The notes under the pieces are model-generated. The model worked only from the letters and a program-made list of their open reading frames with translations, made no database searches and was not told where the DNA came from. This document shows positions 23,332 through 32,349 of a DNA stretch of 32,349 nt, piece after piece (within the stretch, counting starts at the first letter, position 1; each line of letters starts with the position of its first letter). Position numbers and translations under genes: made by a program. The DNA is from Hyphomicrobiales bacterium (GTDB lineage: Bacteria; Pseudomonadota; Alphaproteobacteria; Rhizobiales; HXMU1428-3): assembly GCA_017640685.1 (NCBI GenBank), contig JAEPQF010000033.1, forward strand, positions 1-32,349, written 5' to 3'.

Positions 23332-24834
23332 TTAGCCCATAGTTGGAATAACAAATTCAGCACCTTCTTTGATGCCTGATGGCCAACGTGAGGTAACTGT
23401 TTTTGTTTTTGTGTAAAAACGGAAAGCATCTGGACCGTGTTGGTTCAAATCACCAAAGCCAGATTTCTTCCAACCGCCAAATGTGTAGTAAGCGAGTGGC
23501 ACAGGAATTGGCACATTAACACCAACCATGCCAACATTAATGCGAGATGTAAAATCACGCGCTGTGTCACCATCACGAGTAAAGATTGAAACACCATTGC
23601 CAAATTCATTTTCCATAGGAAGGCGAATGCCATCTTCATAATCCTTGGCGCGCATCACATTAAGCACAGGGCCAAAAATTTCTTCCTTGTAAATGTCCAT
23701 ATCTGTTGTGACATTGTCAAAGAGGCAACCGCCAATGAAATTACCATTTTCATAGCCTTGCATGCTGAAATCACGGCCATCAACAACCAAATCAGCACCT
23801 TGCTCAACACCTGAGTTAACAAGACCAAGCACACGCTCTCGCGCAGCTTTTGTAATCAATGGCCCAAAGTCAGCATCATCGCCATCTGTATAAGGCGCAA
23901 TTTTCAGCGCTTCCACACGAGGTTTTAATTTAGCAATCAGTTCATCACCTGTTTTCTCGCCAACAGCAACAGCTACAGAGATTGCCATGCAACGCTCGCC
24001 AGCAGCACCATATCCAGCACCAATCAAAGCGTCAGCTGTTTGATCAAGATCAGCATCGGGCATAATGATCATGTGGTTTTTTGCGCTACCAAAACACTGT
24101 ACGCGCTTGCCGTTTGCACAACCGCGCGAGTAAATATATTCAGCAATTGGTGTTGAACCAACAAAGCCAATCGCTGTGATATCTTGATGATCAAGAATGG
24201 CATCAACCACTTCCTTGTCACCATTAACAACATTCAAAATGCCTTCAGGTAAACCAGCTTCAAGCATCAGTTCAGCAAGCATAATCGGCACAGTGGGGTT
24301 GCGCTCAGATGGCTTAAGAATGAAAGCATTACCAGCAGCAATCGCTGGGCAGAATTTCCACATCGGGATCATGGCAGGGAAGTTAAACGGTGTGATGCCA
24401 GCAACAACACCAAGCGGTTGGCGCATAGAGTAGATGTCAATATTTGGGCCAGCTCCTTCAGTGAACTCACCTTTTAGTAGGTGCGGTGCACCAATGCAAA
24501 ATTCAGCAACTTCAAGCCCGCGAATAACATCACCCTTTGCGTCTGGCATGGTTTTGCCGTGCTCACGAGATAAAGCTTCAGCTAGTTTGTCCATGTCGCG
24601 GTTAAGCAAATCAACAAACTTCATGATCACGCGTGCGCGCTTTTGCGGGTTCGTGGCAGCCCAGGCTGGTTGAGCTTTTTTAGCAACTTCAACAGCTTCA
24701 GCTAGTTCTGGCGCGCTAGAAAGAGCAACCTTGGCAATGACTTCACCTGTTGCTGGGTTAAAAACATCACCAGTGCGGTTTGAGGTGCTAGGAACTTGCT
24801 TCCCGCCAATCAGATTTCCAATTTCAGTTACCAT
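23332..24834 (-). CDS. mmsA: CoA-acylating methylmalonate-semialdehyde dehydrogenase
   Basis: 500 residues, ALDH superfamily. It converts methylmalonate semialdehyde to propionyl-CoA with CO2 release and NADH. The nucleophile Cys282 lies in AGERCMAISVAV, and Asn152 in GITPFNFPAMIPMWKFC. QCFGSAKNH (247-255) has no Glu at the usual ALDH general-base position, which is characteristic of the CoA-acylating MMSDH group. It is the first gene of the minus-strand valine operon and divergent from a LysR regulator. The ribosome site is weak (GAAAG). A hairpin after the gene may lower expression of downstream genes relative to mmsA. Confidence 0.97.
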   Translation of the reverse strand: MVTEIGNLIGGKQVPSTSNRTGDVFNPATGEVIAKVALSSAPELAEAVEVAKKAQPAWAATNPQKRARVIMKFVDLLNRDMDKLAEALSREHGKTMPDAKGDVIRGLEVAEFCIGAPHLLKGEFTEGAGPNIDIYSMRQPLGVVAGITPFNFPAMIPMWKFCPAIAAGNAFILKPSERNPTVPIMLAELMLEAGLPEGILNVVNGDKEVVDAILDHQDITAIGFVGSTPIAEYIYSRGCANGKRVQCFGSAKNHMIIMPDADLDQTADALIGAGYGAAGERCMAISVAVAVGEKTGDELIAKLKPRVEALKIAPYTDGDDADFGPLITKAARERVLGLVNSGVEQGADLVVDGRDFSMQGYENGNFIGGCLFDNVTTDMDIYKEEIFGPVLNVMRAKDYEDGIRLPMENEFGNGVSIFTRDGDTARDFTSRINVGMVGVNVPIPVPLAYYTFGGWKKSGFGDLNQHGPDAFRFYTKTKTVTSRWPSGIKEGAEFVIPTMG

Positions 24835-24860
24835 AAGGACAGTCTTTCATTTCGTTTAAA

Positions 24861-25073
24861 ATCAATGTTGATCAAATATATTGTGAAAAATCTGGCTAGA
24901 CTGATGATTATTATTAGAGCCAATTAGGCGCGATCATTTAACCGCATTTTGATTCAGTCTGAGCTTGATTAGACTTTAGTTTACAAACAGATCTTAATGA
25001 GCGAAAGTGCTTAGAATGCGCTATCAGTTGTGCAAAAATTCACAAGAGGAAGTTGATGTGATAACGTGAATTT
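24861..25073. promoter_or_regulatory. Divergent mmsA / LysR control region with candidate operators
   Basis: Close to mmsA are two overlapping palindromes, ATCAA-TG-TTGAT (24861-24872) and TTGATCAA (24868-24875), about 27-41 bp upstream of its start. Close to the LysR gene is an 8-bp inverted repeat AAATTCAC (25036-25043) / GTGAATTT (25066-25073) with a 22-bp spacer. LysR-type regulators usually bind such dyads between themselves and the target. Which one is used cannot be told from sequence alone. Confidence 0.4.
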
Positions 25074-25150
25074 AGCATCATCAAATTTGCGGGCAGCCAA
25101 TGCACGTAAACATACTGATAATAAGTGCTAATGGAAAAGAGGGGCCCAAA

Positions 25151-26044
25151 ATGCCGCTAAATTGGAATGATTATCGCTTCTTTCTCGCTGTCGCGCGCTC
25201 TGGTCGCTTAAGTGTGGCAGGGCGTCAATTAGGGGTAGATCACGCAACCGTTGCGCGCCGTATTAAATCTTTGGAAGAAGCTTTGAATATCGTTCTTTTT
25301 GACCGTGCCCCCACCGGCTATAGTCTTACAAGAGCTGGAGGTGATTTAATTCCTTTTGCAGAACGGATTGAAAGTGAAGCTTTGGTGGCAGAAGACACCT
25401 TTGGCGGTCAGATGGAAAAACTCTCTGGACCGGTGCGCGTTGGTGTGCCAGAAGGGGCAGCCTCTCAAATTGTTGTCGAAGTCGCGCAAAATTTATGTGA
25501 AACATACCCCAAATTAGAGATGCAACTCGTTGCCCTACCACAAAAATTTTCCCTCTCCAAAAGAGAGGCAGATTTTGTCATCGCAGTTTCAAAACCTCAA
25601 AAAGGGCGAGTACGTGTTCAAAAAATTGCTGATTACAGATTGCACCTCAATGCCTCCAAAGACTATTTAAGCCAAGCAAAAAAGATCAAAAAAGTCTCGG
25701 ATCTTATTAAGGTAAGAGGTGTAGGGTATATCTCAGATATGATTTTTGATGAGGAGCTGGATTACATCCCACTCGTTGACGGGGCGTTCAATCCTCACCT
25801 CACCAGCACGAGCATTCATGTGCAATTAAAAGCTTTGTTAAATGGGGCTGGTGTGGGCATTTTACCAGATTTTATGACCGAGCCACATGAAAGTTTAGTT
25901 AAAGTTTTGCCTGATGAAATCTCCTTTAAACGGTCATTTTGGTATATTGTTCACGAAGATTATGCTCAATTAGAGCGCGTTAGAGTATGCTCAAAAGCCA
26001 TCATTGAAGGCATGAGGTCTCTATTAAAATCAATGCCTAAATAA
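25151..26044 (+). CDS. LysR-family transcriptional regulator, probable regulator of the mms operon
   Basis: 297 residues from the ATG at 25151, which has GAGGGG seven bases upstream. An upstream in-frame ATG at 25100 lacks a site and would add 17 residues. The N-terminal winged helix reads DYRFFLAVARSGRLSVAGRQLGVDHATVARRIKSLE, with VDHATVARRI as recognition helix in place of the common S-x-S-x-I-x-x-L. This is the AlsR-unlike branch frequently found in alphaproteobacteria. The effector domain runs from about 75 (GPVRVGVPEGAA) to the end and includes LLNGAGVGILPDFM. Divergent position relative to mmsA suggests regulation of the valine operon; ligand unknown. Confidence 0.88.
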   Translation: MPLNWNDYRFFLAVARSGRLSVAGRQLGVDHATVARRIKSLEEALNIVLFDRAPTGYSLTRAGGDLIPFAERIESEALVAEDTFGGQMEKLSGPVRVGVPEGAASQIVVEVAQNLCETYPKLEMQLVALPQKFSLSKREADFVIAVSKPQKGRVRVQKIADYRLHLNASKDYLSQAKKIKKVSDLIKVRGVGYISDMIFDEELDYIPLVDGAFNPHLTSTSIHVQLKALLNGAGVGILPDFMTEPHESLVKVLPDEISFKRSFWYIVHEDYAQLERVRVCSKAIIEGMRSLLKSMPK

Positions 26045-26318
26045 GACTGTTAAATGTGCTGTTAAAGCGGAAAATCTAGGTTTTTACAAATATAATTCAA
26101 TAACTTAAGTTTCGTCCAGTCTTCGCCTGGCCTAATGTCCTGCCCAAAAGAAGATTATTTTCATAAAAATCAATAGCCTACTCAACTTTAACTCATTTTC
26201 TCATAAAAAATTAAAAAACCTCTCTTGACAGACTTACCTTTTTACCTATTAATTAAATGAACGTACATTCAATTAATTGATGTTTTTTCAAGCGATCGTT
26301 TTTAAGGGAGGCGCAGCT
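26045..26318 (+). promoter_or_regulatory. Promoter and operator of the leucine (TetR-ivd-mcc) operon
   Basis: A perfect -35 TTGACA (26225-26230) is followed after 16 bp by TATTAA (26247-26252). Directly after it lies the imperfect dyad TGAACGTACATTCA (26258-26271; 12 of 14 positions symmetrical), which would cover the transcription start, the position expected for repression by the TetR protein encoded next. A second palindrome CAATTAATTG overlaps its end (26270-26279). Confidence 0.65.
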
Positions 26319-26924
26319 TTGGCACGTTTGGCAGGGTCAAATGGGAAAGCAACAGCAAAGGCTATTCACAAACATAGCCTTGAGCTTATTGCACGCCATG
26401 GCTTTGCAGCGGTTTCAATGCGGATGATCGCAGATGCCGTGGGCGTTCAACCTGGCGCGCTTTATCAATATCACCCAACAAAGCAAGCTTTACTTCTTGA
26501 TATCATGCAGAAGCACTTGGAAGCTCTCTTGAAAGCTTGGGCCAAAGAAAAAGAAAGCGAAACTGAACTGCCTGCAATTGAAGCCCTAGAGCGCTTCGCC
26601 AGGTTTCACATTCGCTACAACATTAAAAGACCAGATGAAGTTTTTATCGCTTATATGGAATTACGCTCACTAGAGCCTGAAGAATTTAAGCTCATAGAAG
26701 AATTGCGCCGTCAATATGAAGACGAGCTAAAAACCATCATTGCCAATGGCATCAAAGAAAACAGCTTTAAAGTGGAAGATGCCCACGTCACAGCAATGGC
26801 GACATTGGCAATGCTAACAGGAATTAATACCTGGTACCGCACAGGCGGCCGTTTATCACAAAAGAAAATCGAAGATATCTACGTCAATATGGTTCTGCGG
26901 AGCGTTGGCTGCGCAAAAGATTAA
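26319..26924 (+). CDS. TetR-family repressor at the head of the leucine catabolism operon
   Basis: 201 residues from a TTG start at 26319. This start is chosen because AAGGGAGG lies seven bases upstream. An in-frame ATG at 26280 has no ribosome site and begins right after the operator dyad. The N-terminal TetR helix-turn-helix comprises HKHSLELIARHGFAAVSMRMIADAVGVQPGALYQYHPTKQALL (about 17-59). The rest is the helical ligand-binding domain, ending with a dimer helix near MLTGINTWYRTGGRLS. The gene ends 26 bp before ivd with only an RBS between, so it is cotranscribed. Likely derepressed by a branched acyl-CoA or related metabolite, by analogy with other TetR-controlled liu operons. Confidence 0.9.
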   Translation: MARLAGSNGKATAKAIHKHSLELIARHGFAAVSMRMIADAVGVQPGALYQYHPTKQALLLDIMQKHLEALLKAWAKEKESETELPAIEALERFARFHIRYNIKRPDEVFIAYMELRSLEPEEFKLIEELRRQYEDELKTIIANGIKENSFKVEDAHVTAMATLAMLTGINTWYRTGGRLSQKKIEDIYVNMVLRSVGCAKD

Positions 26925-26950
26925 GTATACGCTCGGGAGGAGAGTAAAAA

Positions 26951-28114
26951 ATGTTTGATGCTGTTATGGATTTTGACCTTGGAGAAGATATTGAAGCACT
27001 CCGAGATACAGTGCGTCGTTTCGCACAAGAAGAGATAGCACCACGCGCTGCGTTAATTGATGAGACAAACTTATTTCCCAATGATTTATGGGAAAAAATG
27101 GGCGAATTAGGCCTTCACGGCATTACAATTCCTGAGGAAAATGGCGGCGTAGATATGGGCTATCTTGCTCATTGTATCGCAATTGAAGAAATCAGCCGTG
27201 CCTCAGCGTCTGTAGGACTGTCTTATGGCGCTCATTCAAACCTTTGCATCAACCAAATCCAGCGCAATGGCACACCAGAACAACATCAAAAATACCTCCC
27301 CAAACTCATCACTGGTGAGCATGTTGGCGCATTAGCCATGTCTGAACCTGGCGCTGGGTCAGACGTTGTTTCAATGAAACTAAAAGCAGAAAAAAGAAAC
27401 TCAGGCTATTTGCTAAATGGCAACAAGATGTGGATCACAAACGGCCCAGACGCCACGACGCTTGTTGTTTATGCCAAAACAGATCCGGAAGCTGGCCCAA
27501 GAGGCATCACAGCCTTTATCATTGAAAAAGATATGGTTGGTTTTTCCACCGCTCAAAAGCTAGACAAGCTTGGCATGCGCGGTTCAAACACTTGCGAACT
27601 TGTCTTTGAAAATTGCGAAGTCCCGTTTGAAAATGTTCTTGGCGAAGAAGGTAAGGGCGTGAATGTTCTGATGTCTGGTCTTGATTATGAGCGGTTGGTG
27701 TTAGCAGCTGGCCCCCTTGGCATCATGGCTGCTGCAATGGATATTGTTGTGCCATATGTTCACGAGAGAGAACAGTTCGGCAAACCAATTGGCACATTCC
27801 AGCTTATGCAAGGCAAAATCGCAGACATGTACACAACCATGAATGCTTGCCGCTCTTATGTTTATGCCGCTGCAAGGGCTGCTGATAATGGCAAAGTAAG
27901 CCGTAAAGATGCCGCAGGTTGCATTCTTTACTCAGCTGAAAAAGGAACGCAAATGGCCTTGGAAGCAATCCAGTGTTTGGGCGGGAATGGCTATATAAAT
28001 GAATACCCAACTGGTCGCTTGTTGCGAGATGCAAAGCTTTATGAAATTGGCGCCGGTACATCTGAAATTCGTCGCATGCTCATCGGCCGAGAGTTATTTG
28101 AAGAAACTAAATAA
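26951..28114 (+). CDS. ivd: Isovaleryl-CoA dehydrogenase
   Basis: 387 residues; oxidises isovaleryl-CoA to 3-methylcrotonyl-CoA with FAD and ETF. ACAD signatures are [14 protein letters not shown] and [19 protein letters not shown]. The decisive point is the catalytic base: Glu247 in [12 protein letters not shown], the helix-G location specific to isovaleryl-CoA dehydrogenases. The usual C-terminal Glu position is replaced in [12 protein letters not shown]. Preceded by a strong GGGAGG ribosome site. It is the first enzyme gene after the TetR repressor, followed by both MCC subunits, which use its product. Confidence 0.97.
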   Translation: MFDAVMDFDLGEDIEALRDTVRRFAQEEIAPRAALIDETNLFPNDLWEKMGELGLHGITIPEENGGVDMGYLAHCIAIEEISRASASVGLSYGAHSNLCINQIQRNGTPEQHQKYLPKLITGEHVGALAMSEPGAGSDVVSMKLKAEKRNSGYLLNGNKMWITNGPDATTLVVYAKTDPEAGPRGITAFIIEKDMVGFSTAQKLDKLGMRGSNTCELVFENCEVPFENVLGEEGKGVNVLMSGLDYERLVLAAGPLGIMAAAMDIVVPYVHEREQFGKPIGTFQLMQGKIADMYTTMNACRSYVYAAARAADNGKVSRKDAAGCILYSAEKGTQMALEAIQCLGGNGYINEYPTGRLLRDAKLYEIGAGTSEIRRMLIGRELFEETK

Positions 28115-28142
28115 TAACCTTGAGGTCAGAGAAAATTTGCAC

Positions 28143-28157
28143 ACTCTTTTTAAGAGT
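28143..28157 (+). other. Small hairpin in the ivd-mccB spacer
   Basis: ACTCTT-TTT-AAGAGT forms a 6-bp stem with 3-base loop in the 67-bp intergenic spacer, 24 bases before the mccB start. No T-run follows, so it may affect mRNA stability rather than termination. Confidence 0.35.
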
Positions 28158-28181
28158 TAAAGCGCCCTATGTGAGGATCAA

Positions 28182-29789
28182 ATGGCAATACTCCAATCAA
28201 AAATATCAGAGCAGTCACCAAGCTTTATAGAAAATAAAAATGCAATGGAAGCTCAGTTGCAAGTGGTTGCAACTGAAGCTGAGCGCATTATGAAAGGCGG
28301 CTCTGAAGCGTCAAGAGAGCGTCATATCAAGCGCGGTAAACTTTTGCCAAGGGATCGCATCGCCGGTCTGCTCGATCCGGGCTCACCATTTCTCGAGGTG
28401 GGGCTTTTTGCAGCGAAAGATGTATATAAAGACGATATCCCAGGTGCAGGCTCTATCGCTGGTGTTGGTAAAGTTATGGGGCGTGATTGTATGATTGTCT
28501 GCAATGATGCAACCGTTAAGGGAGGGACATATTTTCCTCTCAGCGTAAAGAAGCATTTACGCGGCCAAGAGATCGCAGCTGAAAATAATCTCCCTTGTAT
28601 TTATCTGGTAGATTCAGGAGGGGCCAACCTTCCAAACCAGGATGAAGTTTTCCCGGATAAAGATCATTTTGGTCGCATCTTTTATAATCAAGCCCATATG
28701 AGTGCAAAAGGCATTCCTCAAATTGCGATTGTTATGGGGCCATGTACAGCCGGCGGCGCCTATGTGCCTGCAATGTGTGACCAAACAATTATCGTGAAAG
28801 AACAAGGGACTATCTTTCTAGCTGGCCCACCATTGGTAAAAGAAGCAACCGGTGAAATCGTTGACGCTGAAACTCTAGGCGGCGCTGATACACACACACG
28901 TCTTTCTGGCGTTGCTGATTATATGGCCGAGGATGATGCTCATGCATTGGCATTAGGGCGAGAAATCATCGGTAATTTAGGCAGTGCTCCAACGCCAAAT
29001 ATAACGTTAAAAACACCAAAAGCCCCTAACTATGACCCAGCCTCTGTCATGGGCGTAGTCCCGGCAGATGCAAAAACCCCTTATGATGCAAGGGAATTAA
29101 TCGCGCGGTTAGTTGATGGCTCAGAGTTCGAAGAGTTTAAAGCCAATTATGGCACAACTCTCGTCTGCGGTTTTGCCCATATTGACGGCATGCCAGTTGG
29201 CATCATTGCGAACAATGGTGTGCTTTTTTCAGAAAGTTCCACCAAAGGGGCCCACTTCATTCAGCTTTGTTGTCAACGCAAAACACCGCTTTTGTTTTTG
29301 CAAAACATCACTGGCTTTATGGTTGGTCAAAAATATGAAGCTGGCGGCATCGCGAAAGATGGTGCAAAATTAGTAACGGCCGTTTCAACAGCGGCAGTTC
29401 CTAAAATCACTGTTCTTGTCGGCGGTTCTTTTGGGGCTGGCAACTATGGCATGTGCGGCCGTGCTTTTGGTCCACGCTTCTTGTGGATGTGGCCAAATTC
29501 GAGAATTTCGGTCATGGGCGGTCCCCAAGCAGCCGGTGTGCTTGCCACTGTGAAACGGGCAGGAATTGAGCGCAATGGCGGCGAATGGAGTGCCGATGAA
29601 GAAGCCGATTTCAAACGCCCGATTTTAGAGCAATTTGAAACACAAGGTCACCCCTTTTATGCCTCAGCGCGTCTTTGGGATGATGGCATCATCGATCCGA
29701 GAAAAACCCGTGACGTGGTCTCTCTCTCTTTAAAAACTTGTTTGAATGCGCCAGTGGAAGAAACCCGCTTCGGCCTGTTCCGTATGTAA
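28182..29789 (+). CDS. mccB: 3-methylcrotonyl-CoA carboxylase, carboxyltransferase (beta) subunit
   Basis: 535 residues, usual MCC-beta length. It transfers carboxyl from carboxybiotin to 3-methylcrotonyl-CoA. The first crotonase-like half includes [40 protein letters not shown] and [15 protein letters not shown]. The second half includes [38 protein letters not shown] and [23 protein letters not shown] and FMVG distinguish MCC from propionyl-CoA carboxylase. TGAGG lies before the ATG. It is translated just before the alpha subunit (25 bp gap). Confidence 0.97.
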   Translation: MAILQSKISEQSPSFIENKNAMEAQLQVVATEAERIMKGGSEASRERHIKRGKLLPRDRIAGLLDPGSPFLEVGLFAAKDVYKDDIPGAGSIAGVGKVMGRDCMIVCNDATVKGGTYFPLSVKKHLRGQEIAAENNLPCIYLVDSGGANLPNQDEVFPDKDHFGRIFYNQAHMSAKGIPQIAIVMGPCTAGGAYVPAMCDQTIIVKEQGTIFLAGPPLVKEATGEIVDAETLGGADTHTRLSGVADYMAEDDAHALALGREIIGNLGSAPTPNITLKTPKAPNYDPASVMGVVPADAKTPYDARELIARLVDGSEFEEFKANYGTTLVCGFAHIDGMPVGIIANNGVLFSESSTKGAHFIQLCCQRKTPLLFLQNITGFMVGQKYEAGGIAKDGAKLVTAVSTAAVPKITVLVGGSFGAGNYGMCGRAFGPRFLWMWPNSRISVMGGPQAAGVLATVKRAGIERNGGEWSADEEADFKRPILEQFETQGHPFYASARLWDDGIIDPRKTRDVVSLSLKTCLNAPVEETRFGLFRM

Positions 29790-29814
29790 TTTATAAGGTG
29801 TAAGGGAGATGATT

Positions 29815-31821
29815 ATGTTTTCAAAAATACTCATTGCCAATCGTGGTGAAATTGCATGCCGCGTCATTCAAACAGCTAAAAAAATGGGCGTAAAAACGGT
29901 CGCTGTTTATTCTGAAGTTGACCAAAATGCGCTCCATGTGCAAATGGCAGATGAAGCCGTGCTTATTGGTAAAGCCCCTGTTGCAGAAAGCTATTTAAAG
30001 GGCGATGTCATCATTAAAGCCGCCTTAAAAACAGGTGCCGAAGCCATCCACCCTGGATATGGTTTTTTATCAGAAAACCCAGAATTTGTTGAAGCTGTTG
30101 AAGCGGCGAACCTAACATTTGTAGGGCCATCAGCTGAGGCCATCCATAAAATGGGGCTAAAAGATGCTGCTAAAAAATTGATGGAAGAAGCAAATGTTCC
30201 TGTTGTGCCAGGTTACCATGGTGAGAGCCAAGACGCAGAATTTTTAGCGGAACAAGCTGAGAAAATTGGCTACCCTGTTCTGATCAAAGCTCGCGCCGGA
30301 GGCGGTGGCAAGGGTATGCGAAAAGTGGATGACCCAGCAGATTTTAAAAGCGCGCTAGAAAGCGCACAGCGCGAAGGGCAAGCCAGTTTTGGTGACCCTC
30401 ATGTTTTGATAGAAAAGTTCATCACCGCACCAAGGCACATCGAAGTTCAAGTCTTTGGTGATACCAAAGGCAATGTCGTGCATTTATTCGAGCGTGATTG
30501 CTCATTGCAGAGACGTCACCAAAAGGTCATTGAAGAAGCACCAGCCCCAGGCATGACCAGAGAAATGCGCGATGCCATGACAAGTGCTGCAAAAAACGCA
30601 GCAAAAGCAATTGATTACACTGGCGCCGGCACCATTGAATTCATCGTTGATGGCAGTGGCGACTTATCTGTTGACGGCTTTTGGTTCATGGAAATGAACA
30701 CGAGATTGCAAGTTGAGCACCCGGTAACAGAAGCTATCACAGGAACTGACTTAGTCGAATGGCAATTGCGGGTGGCTGCTGGCGAAGCTTTGCCAAAAAG
30801 CCAAGACGAATTGCACATTAACGGCCACGCTTTTGAAGCAAGAGTTTACGCAGAAGACGCAAATAATAATTTCCTTCCCGTAACAGGTAAAGTACATCAC
30901 ATCGAGTTTGGCGATGCGCGGATAGATACAGCTGTTGAATCAGGCTCGGAAATTTCTCCTCATTATGACCCTATGATTGCAAAGCTAACTACTCACGGCA
31001 AAAACCGAGAAGAAGCACTTTCTAAATTAAATAAAGCCTTAACGAATACCCATGTCGCAGGTACCATCACCAATGTAAGTTTCCTCATCAGCCTTTGTAA
31101 CCACAAAGACTTCGGAAACGGCATTGTTGACACTGGTTTAATCGAGAGGGACATGGAAACACTAATTGCCAAAGAGGAAATGCCAGGGCTTGTTTTTGCG
31201 CTCGCAGCACTGGAGGCTTTAAAGCTTGATTTAACAAAAGCTCAAACAGGCTGGCGCTTATGGGGCGAGGCAAGCCATAAAATAACTTTGATCACTGGTG
31301 AAGAAAAAATCACGAAAACAATCATTTTAAACGATAACCAAAGCCTGAGCGTTTTAGAGGATGATAAAGCACCACTTCGCCTTGATAATATTGCAAGATT
31401 AAACAATGAAATAACCGCAACTTTACGTGAGAAAACGGAAGATGCAGGCACCGAGACAAAACAAATTACAGCTGATGTCGTGTCTTACAAAAATGCTGAT
31501 TTCACCAATTCGATCTCTGTTTTGTATGAAGGTGTAACCTTCTTGTTTCTACATCCAGATCCATTGACACAAGCAGGGGCAGATGAGAGCTCCAGTGATG
31601 CGCTTAAATCTCCAATGACAGGTGTGATCAGCCAGATCAAAGTCGCAGTCGGAGATGCCGTTAAAGCGGGAGACAGGCTGGGCGTGATTGAAGCCATGAA
31701 AATGGAACACAGCCTTATCGCACCGCGTGACTGTGTAATTGCTGAGTGGTTATGCACCGAGGGCAGCTCAGTTGAAAGTGGGGCGGTACTTGTTCGCTTT
31801 GAAGAAGACGAACAGGAGTAA
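29815..31821 (+). CDS. mccA: 3-methylcrotonyl-CoA carboxylase, biotin-containing alpha subunit
   Basis: 668 residues from the ATG at 29815, which has AAGGGAG six bases upstream. The ATG at 29809 directly abuts that site and is unlikely. The N-terminal biotin carboxylase domain shows FSKILIANRGEIACRV, HPGYGFLSENPEF, the ATP-grasp loop KARAGGGGKGMRKV, IEVQVFGD, ERDCSLQRRHQKVIEE and FMEMNTRLQVEHPVTE. A middle linker domain (about 450-590) precedes the C-terminal biotinyl domain, in which the biotin-accepting Lys629 is in VIEAMKMEHSL. The mccB-mccA-synthetase order with an ivd upstream supports MCC rather than propionyl-CoA or geranyl-CoA carboxylase. Confidence 0.96.
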   Translation: MFSKILIANRGEIACRVIQTAKKMGVKTVAVYSEVDQNALHVQMADEAVLIGKAPVAESYLKGDVIIKAALKTGAEAIHPGYGFLSENPEFVEAVEAANLTFVGPSAEAIHKMGLKDAAKKLMEEANVPVVPGYHGESQDAEFLAEQAEKIGYPVLIKARAGGGGKGMRKVDDPADFKSALESAQREGQASFGDPHVLIEKFITAPRHIEVQVFGDTKGNVVHLFERDCSLQRRHQKVIEEAPAPGMTREMRDAMTSAAKNAAKAIDYTGAGTIEFIVDGSGDLSVDGFWFMEMNTRLQVEHPVTEAITGTDLVEWQLRVAAGEALPKSQDELHINGHAFEARVYAEDANNNFLPVTGKVHHIEFGDARIDTAVESGSEISPHYDPMIAKLTTHGKNREEALSKLNKALTNTHVAGTITNVSFLISLCNHKDFGNGIVDTGLIERDMETLIAKEEMPGLVFALAALEALKLDLTKAQTGWRLWGEASHKITLITGEEKITKTIILNDNQSLSVLEDDKAPLRLDNIARLNNEITATLREKTEDAGTETKQITADVVSYKNADFTNSISVLYEGVTFLFLHPDPLTQAGADESSSDALKSPMTGVISQIKVAVGDAVKAGDRLGVIEAMKMEHSLIAPRDCVIAEWLCTEGSSVESGAVLVRFEEDEQE

Positions 31822-31827
31822 GGCTTG

Positions 31828-32349
31828 ATGTTACAAGAAACCAATAATTATAAAGATTTATACGAAAATTTCAGTTGGGAAATTCCTGAATTTTATAATA
31901 TTGGTTTTGATGTTTGTGATAAATGGGCAGAAAAAGACCCAAATAAAACGGCCATCATATCAGTACTTGGCAGTGAGCAAAAAACAACAAGATTTGGTGA
32001 GTTAAAAAAACTCTCAAATAAAACTGCCAACAGCTTAATCGCAAAGGGTGTTAACACTGGCGATCGTGTTGGTATTCTTTTGCCCCAATCGGTAGATACA
32101 GCAGCTAGCCATATCGCTGTTTACAAAATGGGCGCTATTGCCGTGCCCCTATTTGTTTTGTTCGGGCCAAGTGCTTTAGAGCATCGTATCATGGATGCCG
32201 GCATAAAACTGATTATAACAAATCTTGACGGCGCTAAAAAATTAAACCAAATGAGCGCTCAAGCTTATGAGCAATTAACGGTGCTACTCAATGAAGACAT
32301 CAGTTTGCAAGATCAACAGGCGCTGAACTTTCAAACCTTCGATTTGAAG
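31828..32349 (+). CDS. AMP-forming acyl-CoA synthetase, N-terminal part (cut by window edge)
   Basis: I translated 174 codons by hand; the frame runs open to the end. Sequence features include FSWEIPEFYNIGFDVCDKWA near the start, FGELKKLSNKTANSLIAKGV, GDRVGILLPQSVDTAASHIA and YKMGAIAVPLFVLFGPSALE, the N-terminal region of ANL-family acyl-CoA synthetases of the medium-chain (ACSM-like) type. The ATP-binding P-loop (TSGTTG-K type) is beyond the window. It starts 6 bp after mccA, so it is in the leucine operon. Likely activates a branched or short-chain acid to its CoA ester, or acetoacetate; substrate cannot be assigned. Confidence 0.85.
   Translation, partial: MLQETNNYKDLYENFSWEIPEFYNIGFDVCDKWAEKDPNKTAIISVLGSEQKTTRFGELKKLSNKTANSLIAKGVNTGDRVGILLPQSVDTAASHIAVYKMGAIAVPLFVLFGPSALEHRIMDAGIKLIITNLDGAKKLNQMSAQAYEQLTVLLNEDISLQDQQALNFQTFDLK

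Noticed and set aside
17269-24834. Fatty-acid beta-oxidation operon instead of branched-chain catabolism
   Set aside because: mmsA, mmsB and the HIBCH-type hydrolase are specific to valine breakdown; generic hydratase and thiolase alone would have been ambiguous.
28182-31821. Propionyl-CoA or geranyl-CoA carboxylase instead of MCC
   Set aside because: The beta subunit carries the MCC-type SGGANLPNQ segment and the genes follow an isovaleryl-CoA dehydrogenase with its diagnostic Glu247.

Overview
The window looks like chromosomal DNA from an AT-rich alphaproteobacterium, most likely a Hyphomicrobiales-type (rhizobial-order) marine or host-associated lineage. The taxonomic pointers are a GapR/DUF2312 gene (a family known mainly from Alphaproteobacteria and their phages), an alphaproteobacterial-style porin with a CADLEERVATLE-type N-terminus, a heparinase II/III gene between rsmB and purH, and complete mms/liu-type branched-chain amino acid catabolism. 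No tRNA, rRNA, insertion sequence, phage gene or CRISPR array is visible. Species-level placement is not possible from the sequence alone.

Layout. (1) 1-2444 is a sensory block: the N-terminal part of a chemoreceptor-like protein (minus strand, cut by the window edge), a divergent MerR-type regulator with a CarH/LitR-like cobalamin domain, and a convergent single-domain voltage-gated sodium channel (NavBac). (2) 2445-3010 is a non-coding stretch with five related hairpin-forming repeats, ending in a hairpin terminator that overlaps the purH stop codon. (3) 3011-9156 is a minus-strand housekeeping block, gapR-rsmB-heparinase-purH in transcription order. (4) 9401-17178 is a cell-envelope block: a secreted, extremely Lys/Arg-rich protein, a 785-residue outer-membrane beta-barrel protein that looks like two barrels in tandem, a periplasmic TPR protein, a porin, a secreted single-Cache protein and an orphan TAXI-type solute-binding protein. 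Most are bounded by clear intrinsic terminators. (5) 17269-24834 is a seven-gene minus-strand operon for valine (and probably isoleucine) breakdown: mmsA, isobutyryl-CoA dehydrogenase, 3-hydroxyisobutyryl-CoA hydrolase, mmsB, enoyl-CoA hydratase, thiolase and an HSD10-like dehydrogenase. A divergent LysR regulator sits at its head. (6) 26319 to the end is a plus-strand leucine (liu-type) operon: TetR regulator, isovaleryl-CoA dehydrogenase, methylcrotonyl-CoA carboxylase beta and alpha, and an acyl-CoA synthetase cut by the window edge.

How it works together. The two catabolic operons carry most acyl-CoA steps for Val and Leu, and the late steps for Ile. The shared branched-chain ketoacid dehydrogenase and the last leucine steps (methylglutaconyl-CoA hydratase, HMG-CoA lyase) are not in view. 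Each operon has its own regulator next to it. The most unusual features are the chemoreceptor / cobalamin-regulator / sodium-channel neighbourhood with an 11-bp-phased putative operator, the hairpin repeats whose stems change in a compensatory way, and the secreted polycationic protein.
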